Origin: Combretum micranthum
Lineage: Eukaryota; Streptophyta; Magnoliopsida; Myrtales; Combretaceae
Assembly: GCA_024138025.1 (NCBI GenBank)
Contig: JAMXBD010001106.1
Location: forward strand, 418,754-482,753
DNA: 64,000 nucleotides
Reading direction: 5' to 3'
Positions within the stretch are counted from its first letter, which is position 1, and every line of letters starts with the position of its first letter. This document shows, in pieces, positions 45,571 through 56,640 of this stretch. Both the position numbers and the translations under genes were made by a program. The notes beneath the pieces are model-generated. The model was not told the DNA's origin and did no database searches. It saw nothing but the letters and a program-made list of their open reading frames with translations.

Positions 45571-46915
45571 AAACAGACGAAACCGACGGATTCGGAATCG
45601 GGAACAAGAGTCTCTTCCGAATGAAGCCGATCAACCGGCTGCACCTCCACCTAACCCTCAGGGAGTTGCGCCTCAAAATCAACAAGGTGATGTGTTAAAT
45701 GCGATTGGACAATTGGCCAATCTTCTAAACACCTTCATCCAAAATCAGAACCCGGTTCAGAACCCGCACCCAGGGCAAAGTGCCCGGGATTCGGCCCCAT
45801 ATCCACCACCCGCAGATCATTGGGAAATGACTGTAGAGGCACCGGCTCCACAAGAGGAGCATTCCTATAATGTGCCATTGCCGCCACCCCCACCATATAG
45901 AAGACCTCACCGGAGCTCCTTACCGGACTTTATTAAGAGCAACCGGTATTTTGATGGGACATTCGGTAAACCAGATGAAGCAGAAGACTGGTTAGCTTAG
46001 GTTGAGCGATCTTATGCTGCATATGAAATTCCACCTTATCTGCAATTGGAATATGGAACATAGATGCTGAGGTATAACGCGAGGGTCTGGTGGGATTCGA
46101 AGAGAAGGAACTTGACTTCCCGATTACTTGGGGAAACCTTTCGCTGGAATTTCTGAACAATTATTTTCCCTCCAGCTTGAGAGTGAAATATAGTGCTGAT
46201 TTCCTCCATGTTAAGCAAAAGGGGAGACAGTAGAACAGTATGAAACCGAGTTCGTCACTGTTGCAGTATGCACCTGAGTCTTTCAGGATAGTGAAGAATT
46301 GAAGAAGCAAGTATTTTTGGAGGCTTAGATGAGGAATTGCGGATCAATTGGAAGATTTGGAGTTAGACATATCCTGAGATGTGAGAAGGCCCGGTAATTG
46401 AAGGGGCCAGAAAAGGAAGTACAGACCTGAAAGAGGTATTTGGAAAGAGGCCGTTTGACGCCTCGAGTTCAGGATTCAAAGGAAGAGGTACAGACCGTAC
46501 CAGGGGTTTAAGGATGAGTCTAGTAGTAAGCCGACCAGATTAAAACCAATGTCACGTACTGGAAATTTAAGGGGACGCATGCTCCCAGGCAATGTCCGCT
46601 GTTGAGGAACAAGTGTTACTTTTGTGATGATGCTGGCCACATAGTTTATACATGCCCGAAGAAGCTGGCCGTGACTTGCTTTGTTTGTAAGGAAAAGGGA
46701 CACCTAGCCTCTGAATGCCCCTAGCGGAAAAGCGTGGCCGCTCGACCCTTTGGAACCTCAAGTAATACCAACCCCATGAGGTCGAGTAACAAAAGTGGGA
46801 GCCGACCAGCTTCAGCAATGCAAGGGATGAGGTTATATAAATTCGAAGGCTAGTGGATGGTAGAGGAAGATGAGGAGGAATATGTGGAATTGGCAGCTCT
46901 GGATTAAAGCGAAGG
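45571..46915 (+). pseudogene. Element D gag, frameshifted
   Basis: Gag starts with a basic stretch (NRRNRRIRNREQE) whose frame has no ATG of its own, then NAIGQLANLLNTFIQNQNP and a Pro-rich segment ending YRRPHRSSLPDFIKSNRYFD. The capsid-like part then falls into pieces: stops at about 45,999 and 46,063, then many one-base deletions to 46,560. Zinc knuckles follow: a damaged first (WKFKGTHAPRQC, a Cys replaced), then CYFCDDAGHIVYTC (frame recoverable) and CFVCKEKGHLASEC. Gag forms the particle and binds RNA. Density of indels is much higher than in the pol part of the same element. Confidence 0.8.
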
Positions 46916-47019
46916 CGCTAATAGCGGCCTGGTGACAGGTTAGTAACAAAAACCCTCCTTAGCTAAAATTTAAGTTATTAATTTGAATTGTTGCCTGAAT
47001 GAAATTGAATATGTTATGG

Positions 47020-47640
47020 GAAAGCTGGAAGTAGGAACCCTATGTAGATAGCCTTAAGAGTGTTGTAGGGTTCATATGTGATGGATATTTGTTGACCTCA
47101 GGACACATACGGGTGAATAGCGTGGAGGCCTATGTTTTATTTGACACAGGAGCGACTCATTCATTCATCACCAATAGTTTGGCTAACCAACTGGGATTGC
47201 CTATAGCCACAACTACGGTTAGTTTGAGGATTAAGACCCCCACAGGAAGTGTCGTGTCAACCCGAGAATTTGTAAAGGATTGTTGGAAGTTCATGGACAC
47301 AGCTCCAAAAGCGATTTAATAATATTGGAATGAATAAATACGAAGTTATCCTCGAATGAGTTGGCTAAGCAAGGTAAAAGCAATAGTGGATTGTCAAAAG
47401 AAAACAGTGAGTTTCTATGATCAAATGGGGGAAATAGAATTTGTGGGAGAAACCCTAGTCCCGAGAAGGTTTGGTGTAAACTCGTTTGAGTGATGATGGA
47501 GGATGAAGAGATAATACCGATTGAAGGTGTCTTGGATGAAGAGGAAACCCGTGAGGAAAGGGATATACCGTGGTAAATGAATATTTGGATGTGTTTCCAG
47601 AGATCTTGCCGGATTACCACCAAAGAGAAAATTGATTTGA
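47020..47640 (+). pseudogene. Element D protease, frameshifted
   Basis: GHIRVNSVEAYVLFDTGATH with the catalytic DTGA at about 47,141, then SFITNSLANQLGLPIATTTV. The frame breaks at about 47,280 (KDC | WKF) and at about 47,350. In F, at 61,493-62,013, the same domain is intact (CPLEIHEHYSKSDLIILEMS; VILGMSWLSKVKAVVDCQKR). This is the aspartic protease that cuts the polyprotein. Confidence 0.85.
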
Positions 47641-48510
47641 GATTGTTTTGGCTCCAAACACCGAACCGATATCCAAAGCACCATACCGGATGGCACCGGC
47701 TGAGTTGAAGGAGCTAAAGACACAGTTGCAAGAACTTTTGGATCAAAAATTTATAAGACCAAGTGTATCGCCATGGGCGCACCCGTTTTGTTTGTAAAGA
47801 AGAAAGATGGATCGATGAGATTGTGTATCGACTATCGTGAGTTGAATAAAGTGACTGTCAAGAATCGGTATCCCTTGCCAAGAATTGATGATTTGTTTGA
47901 TCAACTGCAAGGGGCTTGTGTGTTTTCACGCATTGATTTGCGTTCGGGATATCATCAGTTGAGGATTAAGCCAGGATGTACCAAAGACGGCTTTTCGTAC
48001 TCGTTATGGACACTACGAGTTCCTGGTAATGTCGTTCGGGCTGACTAATGCACCAGCTGCATTTATGGACCTTATGAATAGAGTCTATAAGCCACTTTTG
48101 GATAAGTGTGTGATAGTCTTCATAGACGACATCTCATATATTCGAAGACCAAAGAGCAACACGAGGAACATCTTCGTTTGGCGTTGCAAACCTTACGGGA
48201 TAACAAGCTGTACGCCAAGCTGTCCAAATGTGATTTTTGGTTGGACAGAATATCATTTCTTGGACATGTAGTAACCGGTGATGGGATATCAGTTGACCCC
48301 GAAAAGATCAAGGCTGTAGTGGATTGGAAACCACCGCAAACGGTTACCGAAGTAAGAAGTTTCTTGGGATTAGCTGGCTACTATCGCAAGTTTGTGAAGG
48401 ACTTCTCTAAGATAGCCAAGCCACTGACTCAATTGACTCAAAAGAATGAGAAATTTGTTTGGACGGACAAGAGGAACAGAGCTTTCAGGAATTGAAACGA
48501 CATTGGTATC
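47641..48510 (+). pseudogene. Element D reverse transcriptase, frameshifted
   Basis: It begins with [20 protein letters not shown], shifts at about 47,775, then [34 protein letters not shown], a shift at about 47,990, [17 protein letters not shown] and the catalytic FIDD at about 48,120. After another shift it reads [36 protein letters not shown] and [20 protein letters not shown]. The motifs fit the Tekay/Del RT (usually [22 protein letters not shown]). At least three frame changes make it non-functional. Confidence 0.9.
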
Positions 48511-49057
48511 GGCACCGATCTTAGTTTTACCAGACCCAGAAAAGTCCTATACGGTGCACAGTGACGCCTCAAGGAATGGCCTTGGATGTGTCTTGATGCA
48601 GGAAGGGAAAGTTATTGCATATGCTTCTCGGCAATTGAGACCACATGAGCAGAACTACCCTACACATGATTTGGAATTAGCTGCCGTTGTCTTCGCTTTG
48701 AAGCTATGGAGACATTATCTATATGGACAAAGGTGTGAGATATACACGGATCATAAAAGTCTTAAATACCTGTTCACACAGAAAGAGCTAAACATGAGAC
48801 AAAGGAGATGGCTGGAATTAATAAAAGATTATGATCTGGGAATAAATTACTGTCCAGGGAAAGTTAATGCGGTCGCGGATGCCCTAAGTCGGAAAAATCA
48901 CGGGGAAGTAGCCGCCTTGATCACAAGTCAAAGAGATTTGATTAAGGAGTTTGAGAAGCTAAGGATTGAGTTCATAGACCAAAGCGCTGAGCTTGAGATA
49001 TCCAACCTGGCTGGAACCGACCCTCATAGAGAGAATCAAAGAAGCCCAAAGGTATGA
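48440..49057 (+). pseudogene. Element D RNase H and connection domain
   Basis: Open for 203 codons from about 48,446: [20 protein letters not shown] with the first catalytic Asp, [40 protein letters not shown] with the catalytic Glu, [20 protein letters not shown] and [13 protein letters not shown] at the end. This piece has no stop and would be functional in sequence. It removes RNA from the RNA:DNA hybrid during replication of the element. Confidence 0.9.
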
Positions 49058-50000
49058 CGAGGTGATACAAAAGATAAAAAGGGAAACCCAAGCAGGAAAG
49101 TACCTTGACTTTGCCATAGATGATGAGGACGTGATCAGAATGAAGGGAAGACTGTGCGTGCCAGAGGATGAGGAGTTGAGGAAAGAAATAATGAGTGAAG
49201 CTCATAACTCCGGATATACCATGCATCCGGGAGGTACCAAAATGTATCAAGATTTGAAAAGCCGCTATTGGTGGAATGGCATGAAGCGAGATGTGGCAGA
49301 TTATGTAATGAAATGTCCGGTATGTCAACAGTGAAAGTAGAGCACCAGAGACCGGGTGGATTGCTAAAGCCTTTACCTATTCCTGAATGGAAGTGGGATC
49401 AGATATCCATGGATTTTGTGTGTGGTTTTCCCAAGACTCCATCTGGTTGTGATGCAATATGGGTGATAGTGGATCGGTTAACCAAGTCGGCATTTCTTAC
49501 CCATAAATATGACCTACTCAATGGAAAGATTAGCCAAGATCTATATCAGAGAGATCGTACGGTTACATGGCATACCTGCAGGGATTATCTCAGATAGAGA
49601 CCCGAGATTCGTGTCCAAGTTTTGGACAAGCTTGCAAAAGAGCTTGGGCACTAAATTGCATTTTAGTACGGCTTATCACCCTCAGACCGATGGACAGTCT
49701 GAGCGGACGATCCAAACCCTGGAAGACATGCTGAGAGCGTGTGCCTTGGAATTCAAAGGGAGTTGGGATAGTCATGTACATCTAATTGAGTTTGCCTACA
49801 ATAACAGCTATCACTCCACCATTCAGATGCCACCGTATGAAGCTGTATGGACGCTGTAGATCCCCTTTGTTTTGGGATGAAGTGGAAAAGGTAGCTATTG
49901 GGCCGGAATTGGTACAAGAAGCCGCAGATAAAGTGAGGTTGATTCAGGAAAATGAAAGAAGCTCAGGAGGCAAAAGAGTTGGGCAGACTTGAAAAGAAGA
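48993..50000 (+). pseudogene. Element D integrase, frameshifted
   Basis: The zinc-binding domain has the HHCC set in [20 protein letters not shown] ... [10 protein letters not shown], ending at a stop at 49,334. The catalytic core continues in another frame: [29 protein letters not shown], then after a shift at about 49,545 [19 protein letters not shown] and HPQTDGQSERTIQTLEDMLR, giving D, D and E. Frame changes recur at about 49,840 and 49,990. The pieces are in the usual order and spacing. Confidence 0.88.
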
Positions 50001-50422
50001 GAACTTGAATTCAAGGTGGGTGATCATGTGTACCTAAAGATAAACCCGATTAAAAGTATTAAGAGGATGCGTACACAAGGGAAGTTAAGCCCGAGATACA
50101 TTGGACCTTTTGAAATCTTGGAAAGGTCGGAGATCTGGCATATCGACTAGCCTTGCCACCAAATTTGTCCGGGATCCACAATGTATTCCATGTGTCAGTA
50201 TTGAGAGTACGTTGCCGACCCGGAAAGGATTCTGGAGTTGGAACCAATTCAGCTGAAGGAAAACCTGACATGGAACACCCAGTGAAGATATTGGATAAGA
50301 AAACTCAAAGGCTACGAAACAAAGACATTCACTACGTTAAAGTGTTATGGAGGAATCATGCCTTTGAGGAAGCAACCTGGGAAGCTGAAGATGAAATGAG
50401 AGAAGTACCCCGAGTTATTTGA
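50001..50422 (+). pseudogene. Element D integrase C-terminus and chromodomain
   Basis: Scraps of the C-terminal domain (KVGDHVYLKINP; KLSPRYIGPFEIL) lead to an open piece at 50,153-50,422 with LSGIHNVFHVSVLR and then the chromodomain: HPVKILDKKTQRLRNKDIHY, VKVLWRNHAFEEATWEAEDE, ending VPRVI at a TGA (50,420-50,422). The aromatic set YVKVLWRN ... EATWE is the type seen in Tekay-clade chromoviruses. The chromodomain is thought to steer integration towards certain chromatin. Confidence 0.88.
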
Positions 50423-50465
50423 AGGACAAGGTACGTCAGTTCCGTTTTGAGGACAAAACTTTATT

Positions 50466-50479
50466 TAAGGTGGGGAGGT
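50466..50479 (+). other. Element D polypurine tract
   Basis: TAAGGTGGGGAGGT directly precedes the 3' LTR. Confidence 0.85.
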
Positions 50480-53400
50480 TGTAAACCCCGGTATTCTCAG
50501 TAGTTAAGAAACCCCGGGAATTGGAAGCGAAACCCTAATCCGGTCCAGTTTGAGTCTAGTAAGAGAAGCTTAGGAACCCTAAATCCGGCTTTCCTTCGGT
50601 TTCATAATAAAAAAATTTATAAAGTAAATGAATTGAATTATTGTTCTAAAGTATATTTTAGACCTTTGAAAGTTTTAAATTCGGGAATTTTTCAATTTGG
50701 GCCTTCCCGAGCTCAATTACGGAAAAGCGTGCCCCGGACCACGAACTCAGAAAAATGTTCGGAATATTCATTAGAACCGTAATTTTATAAGGATTCCAAA
50801 AATATCAATTTTATAATTTTCGGGCTATAAAAATTACAGTTATAGCTTTTCCCGTGTTTTCGTTACAACCGGTAAAGTAGATGTCTTGTCTACTATTCAC
50901 AAGTACAACCTACACTACACACTACCCATACCCTATTCTTACATCCTTACAACTACTCATTTCAATTTTCTTTTCAAGAATTTTGTCTCTAATTAATTAT
51001 TACATTTATTACATTTTAATTACTTAAATTACAAAATATCAAAATTCAAAACACACACACACACACACACTCCTAAGGACGGCGCCCCCCCCCCTTTTTT
51101 CCCTCTCCAATTGATTTATTTTTTTACTCAATTATTCAACTAAAACCCTAATCCACTTAATATATATACTAAATGTTCATTCTCTCTCTTCATTTACTTG
51201 TTCATTTTTTTTTTCAAAAGAGAAAAACTCTCTCTTTCCCCTCCTTAAGTTGCCGTGAGCCCCCTCCCTCTTCCTCTCACATTTCCAACTCAAATCTTCT
51301 TCATTTCTACCTTTGATCTCCATTGGTATGTTGATTTAAGCTTTGTTCTTCCTAATCTTGTAATGGCAAAGCTATCTCTTGTGTGTTTTCTCATTTAATC
51401 CCAATGAGCTCATGCTAGGGACATGAAAACACTTGAACAAGAATATCAAGCCATCACAAGACATGGATCTAGTGTTTAGATGAGTTTATGTTAAGATATC
51501 TTCTTGTTCATGCATGTAAAGTAGAGATCTTGCATATATATTGATGTTCATGCCATGAAGTTTATGATTCATGCACTATATTTAGTAGATCTAATGTTTA
51601 GACATCCACATCTTCATCTACATGTATGATCATAGAGTTATTTTGATTTCCATGCATTGATGATCATAAAAATATAGCCTTGTTTATGTATAGATATGTT
51701 AGGTAGTAGATCTCCATGTATAGAAGGCAAAAAGATTGAAAAAGAAAAGGTTTTGTTAGAAATGGTTTGTTGGAAATTCGGATGGATTTAGAACCCTACT
51801 TCAAAAACCACCAAAACCATCTTTAAACTCATATTTCCCATGAAAAATGAAGGGTATGTGCAATAGATATCTTGAAGGAATAATTTTCATAAGTTTAGAT
51901 GAGTTTAGGCATGAGGAAAATGTAAAACAAGTAGTAAAGTTAGAATGAAAAATATGGATATGTGGATGTATAGTCAAATTCGTATTTTTGGGTGATGCCT
52001 ACATGAACACTTAGTATCCAAGCTTAGATGGCATGTTTTATGAGTTAAATGAAGCCTTTAGATGATAGATATATTGGAGCTTCAATTTTTGATGCCCTAA
52101 ACAAGTTTTCTCATAAGGAAAATGCAAGAAATGAAATTTACAAAATTCGGATTTTTACAAATAGCTTGTTTAAAAACATGTTTACCAAATGAAAAATGTG
52201 GATTTTTATGCATAAATGAAGGTCATGATTAATATAGACTTTGAGAAATTATTTTTATTTAGATAACAAGTGAATTTCAAGAATAAAATCATAGGAACCC
52301 TAGGGAATGTAAAATTGGGAAGAATAACTCTTTAAGAATAACCTTTGTGGAATTTTATAACAATTAGGAGTTCCTAAGAGTTCATCATCAAAAATCATCA
52401 AGACCATGCATGTATTGAATTCATTACATCACATTCATATTAGGAATTCATTCATATACCATCTATACATGAATCATCAACTAGGAACATTTTTATCAAA
52501 AGCGAAACAATTTTTCGAAATTGAGAAAGTGACAGAACAGAACTGATCCCACTGTTCTGTGATCTTAATGTTTTCAAAACTTGAATATAATATTAGAAAT
52601 AGATAGATCTTTCGAAGTAGATAGAGATCGATATAAAATTTGCGAAATTCCGAGTTAAAATGACAAAGTTATGGCCGTTTTAAGTCGGAGCTTCCGCAAA
52701 TAGCGAGAATTCCGAATTCATCTAGTTTAGATGCATAGCTTGGATTAGTTACATGATGAGAATCTCATTAGGATTATTCTTACTTGATAGGTGATCTCGA
52801 GCAAGACGACACCTTACCGTCCGATTATTACTACTAGAAAGACCGGCGTCCAATGGCTGAGTGAGTACTACTTCCACTCTCAATTAATGGTTGTGATTGT
52901 AATGTAGTGGCACTAGTGATGTAGGCAAAGATAAAAATGGATATGTATGATGGGGTATATGGGAGTTATATAATTGTCTGCTGTTGATGTGTGAAATGGA
53001 ACTTAGGGAATATCGAAATCGGGTGTTAAGCTATTGATTGATTAGCTAGTATTTTATATTGAATGTCTGCGAATAATAGTTGGCCAGCTAAAAGAATTGA
53101 ATTAATGTATAATTGACTTCAATTGTAATTGGATTCATTTATATCACGATGGGGGATGGAGCATTAGCATTGGTTGGTTTTTCGTGATCCATAAAACGAA
53201 TATGTTGGTTAATCGTGATCCATAAAACGAAATTGTTGGTTAATCGTGATCTATAAAACGAATTATTGTTCAGTTGACCGTGAGCTTAAACGGCGTCGTA
53301 CCGCAGGATTCGTTAATCTGCTAACCCGGGATGGAGAGCGCAAGTCCATCCACATATGATTTCTTGTTGGTCATATGTCTGTTGAACTCATTTGTCTGAT

Positions 53401-53894
53401 GCATACACTTGCTTGAATAATCACTTGTTTGAATGAATTGTACTTAATTGTGATATGGAAGTTCTTACTCACTAAGCTAGTTAGCTTACGCCTCCATAGT
53501 TTTTACTTATTACAGCACGAGTTTATCTGGCTTAGACCGAGGCAAGCCACAGCTCAGGTACCGGAGATAGGAGTTTCCCATAGAAGTTTACTTTATTTTT
53601 GTATAGACTTCCGTTGGAAATTAAAGGACTCTGGATGACTGTAATGGACTTGATATTATTTTGCAGGGGAATGCCCCTTAGATTTTGTAAAGTATAATTA
53701 TGTGTTTTGGTTTATTATCTATGGCTAATAAATGCCACATTAAACTACTTAACTCCCTTGGTTGAGTATTCTATAATCGTAAAGGGACGCTTTACATCTA
53801 TACAAGACTCCCGAAGGGCTCGGATAGGGAATTCGAGAGTCTTATATAATATGTGGCGGGCTGTTACGTTTAGGATACCCTATGGGGCGTGACA
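50480..53894 (+). repeat. Element D 3' LTR (3.4 kb)
   Basis: It begins TGTAAACCCCGGTATTCTCA and ends GGGGCGTGACA. It is very like the 5' LTR by eye, with scattered substitutions and short indels. The conserved block (52,590-52,730), 31-bp repeats (from about 53,174) and hairpin (53,473-53,488) are all present. It is directly followed by the E LTR fragment at 53,895 instead of by a target duplication. Confidence 0.9.
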
Positions 53895-54836
53895 TGGGGT
53901 ATATGGGAATTATATACTTGTCTGTTGTTGAGATGTGAAGTTGAACTTAAGGAATATCGAAACCGAGTTTTAAGCTACTTCTTGTTTAGTTAGAAGTTAT
54001 ATTGATTGTCTGCGAATAATTGTTAGAAACCTAAAAGAATTGGAATAATCCATATTTGACCTCAATTATAATTGGACTCATGCATATCACGATGGGATGG
54101 AGCATTAGCATTTGTTGGTTTTTCGTGACCCATAAAACGAATATGTTGGTTAATCGTGATCCATAAAACGAAATTGTTGGTTAATTGTGATTCATAAAAC
54201 GAATTATTATTCAATTGACCGTGAGCTTAAACAGCATCATACCGCAGGATTCGTTAATCTGCTAACCCGGGATGGAAGGCGCAAGTCCATCCACAAATGA
54301 TTTCCGGCTGGTCATATGTTTGTTGAACTCATTTGTCTGATGCATACCATTTGCTTGAATAATCACTTGTTTGAATGAATTGCCTTAATTGTGATATGGA
54401 AGTTCTTACTCACTAAGCTAGTTAGCTTACGCCCCCATAGCTTTTATTTGTTGCAGCACGAGTTCATTTGGCTTAGGCCGAGGCAAGCCACAGCTCAGGT
54501 ACCAGAGATAGGAGTTTCCTTTAGAAGTTTACTTCGCTTTTGTTTAGACTTCCGTTGGAAACTAAAGGACTCTAGATGACTGAAATGGACTTGATATTAT
54601 TTTGCGGGGGAATGCCCCTTAGACTTTTGTAATGTATATATATGCGTTTTGGCTTATTATCTATGGCTAGTGAATGCTGCATTAAACTTCTTAACTCCAT
54701 TGATTGAGTATTCTATTATCGTAAAGGGACGCTTTACATCTATATAGGACTCCCGAAAGGCTCGGATAGAGATTTCGTGAGTCCTATATAGTATGTGGCG
54801 GGCTGTTACGTTTAGGATACCCTATGGGGCGTGACA
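53895..54836 (+). repeat. Element E: truncated 5' LTR (last about 0.94 kb)
   Basis: It starts TGGGGTATATGGGAATTATA, equal to position 42,820 of the D 5' LTR, and ends GGGGCGTGACA at 54,836. About 2.45 kb of the LTR is missing. It has its own differences from D, so it is a separate copy. The 31-bp repeats and the hairpin (54,414-54,429) are present. Confidence 0.88.
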
Positions 54837-55041
54837 GTTTAAATTGGTATCAGAGCCCTAGGTTATAAAACAAGACAATAGAATTAAAAGAAACTGAACT
54901 TAGAAATCTAACTAATAGGTTCAAATGGAGTTGAAAATATTTTCCTTGCTAAGTCTAATTAGGAGTCTTACGTTGTTGTAGGTCTCCTTGGATGAGACCA
55001 GGGAGCGGGCTAGACACTTCACCAAGAGAAATGACGAGACC

Positions 55042-56105
55042 ATGGTGGAGTACAGGTTGAGATTGAGAGAATTGTGTGAAGACTTTACTTTAGCCAGGCG
55101 CCCCCGGACTATAGGGGAAATGTTCAAATTGTGGAAAGAAGGATTGAAATACACTAGGTGGGCCGCTGTGGTCGACCGATTGAGATATGATCCCATGGGA
55201 GAAGAAGTTGGACTAAGTTGGAGATAATTTATACCTTAGAAAGAATCATGGTAGAGTATGGGCGTGAGCCTATGACTAGGGAGGCTACCTGTATCTTGAA
55301 GAATGGGGGAAACCGAACCCCTCCAGACTTTAGGGTGTGGATCCCTATAGGACCCTATATGTGTATGCCCATGACAATTTGTATGACCACCATGACTGGA
55401 ACATAGCTGATGCATGGAACCATATTACCTGGCATGCGGTTTACTTGGACATTCTCCCACCACGAGTGATAGCTCCACCTCCAGCCAATGACATAGGTAT
55501 GCAATTGAATGGTGTACCTGAGATTGGAGAGAATGATGAGGAGGGGAAGAAGAAGAAGAGAAGAGGACCCGAGGAGGATCCTAATTGGAGGAAAATGTAG
55601 TTCCTAGAACCCCTACCTCACCCATTGAGCCGGAAATGGAAGTGAATCCGGAACCCAACCAAATTGTGTGGGATTTTAATCGAGAGTTGGAGATACTAGA
55701 TAGTGGAAGGGTAGAACCTGAGTTAGATCCAATGATATGAGAGATGTTTATATTGAGGGTGAGAATCCACCTGTGCTTGACCTAACAATAGTAGAACCAG
55801 TGGCCCCTGAGCCTATGGAAGTCGAAAATGCGAGTGGAGAGCCTGTGAGAGAAACAGAAGTAGTGAAGACTTAAGCGAGTGAACCTGAAGTGGGGGGTGA
55901 TGAGAATGAAGTGAGCCCGAGGGAAGGTCAAGGAACGGAGGAAGAGGAAGAAAGTGAAGACCAAGAGCCTTTAGTCCGACCTGCTAGGAAGCGGAGGATG
56001 ACTACAAGGGAATACCTTAGTTTGTTCGTCCGACAGGACGATGGTGGTTCTTCTAGTAGGAGACGACCTCCTAGTTCGACCTCCGATGACACTAGTGATG
56101 AGTAG
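55042..56105 (+). pseudogene. ORF0 of element E
   Basis: Same protein as in D and F. From the ATG at 55,042 the frame is open to about 55,227, where a one-base loss shifts it; it then continues in two more frames (about 55,218-55,406 and 55,337-55,600), with a stop at about 55,738. The C-terminal stretch is well preserved at 55,890-56,105: EVSPREGQGTEEEEESEDQE, PLVRPARKRRMTTREYLSLF, VRQDDGGSSSRRRPPSSTSD, then DTSDE and a stop. The frame is also open upstream as LDETRERARHFTKRNDET, back to the acceptor-like TTGTTGTAG. Confidence 0.65.
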
Positions 56106-56640
56106 AGGCTGAGATGATAGCTAACCATGAAGTCCAAGTGAAGTCCTTGTTTTTCTTATTTTGTAGTAGGCAATGCGGGATGCCAATTTGCCTTAGGATT
56201 TCAGGATGGCTAGCATTTTACTCCTTCTTTTTCCCTGTATTTTGTTATGCTTTCGGGAATAGGGAAAAATGTTTAGAATCGGAACTAGAGTATAGCTAGC
56301 CAAATTTTGTGGACAGAAATCTTGATGTAATATTTTGTATGGCTCGCTAAAGTAATGAAGAATCATGTTTATTTCAAAGGAAGGAAATTGTGAAAAGCAT
56401 GCATGCTAGACATTGGACATAAAGAACATTAACTGCATGTAGATTACATGAGCATTCATTCATTCATGCTATTATTATGAGATTGCAACTTGTTACTCTA
56501 TGTATGAATTCTTTTGTTCTCCTTATGATTATATGAAATTTACGAAATTCTATTTCTTTTTAAGTTTGATTTTCGAATTCTCGCAAATTTTGAATCTTGT
56601 TAACAAATTAAGTTTCTTAAAAATTTAAAACATCCTAAGA
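56106..56640 (+). other. Spacer between ORF0 and gag in E
   Basis: The same non-coding spacer as in D. Small ORFs (56,114-56,299 plus) have no domain and are not kept. Confidence 0.55.

Larger units (their letters stand above)
40363..53894 (+). mobile_element. Element D: full-length Tekay/Del-type chromovirus, 13.5 kb
   Basis: Two LTRs of 3,391 and 3,415 bp, a Met primer site, ORF0, gag with three zinc knuckles, protease, RT, RNase H, integrase, a C-terminal chromodomain and a polypurine tract, all in order. Chromodomain, long LTRs and the RT/RNase H sequence place it in the Tekay/Del clade. The copy is dead: gag has many single-base losses and pol has frameshifts. Both LTR ends are intact, yet the flanks do not match: CCTCC on the left (in Athila gag) and TGGGG on the right (inside another LTR of the same family). 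This suggests it was formed by recombination between two insertions. Confidence 0.92.
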
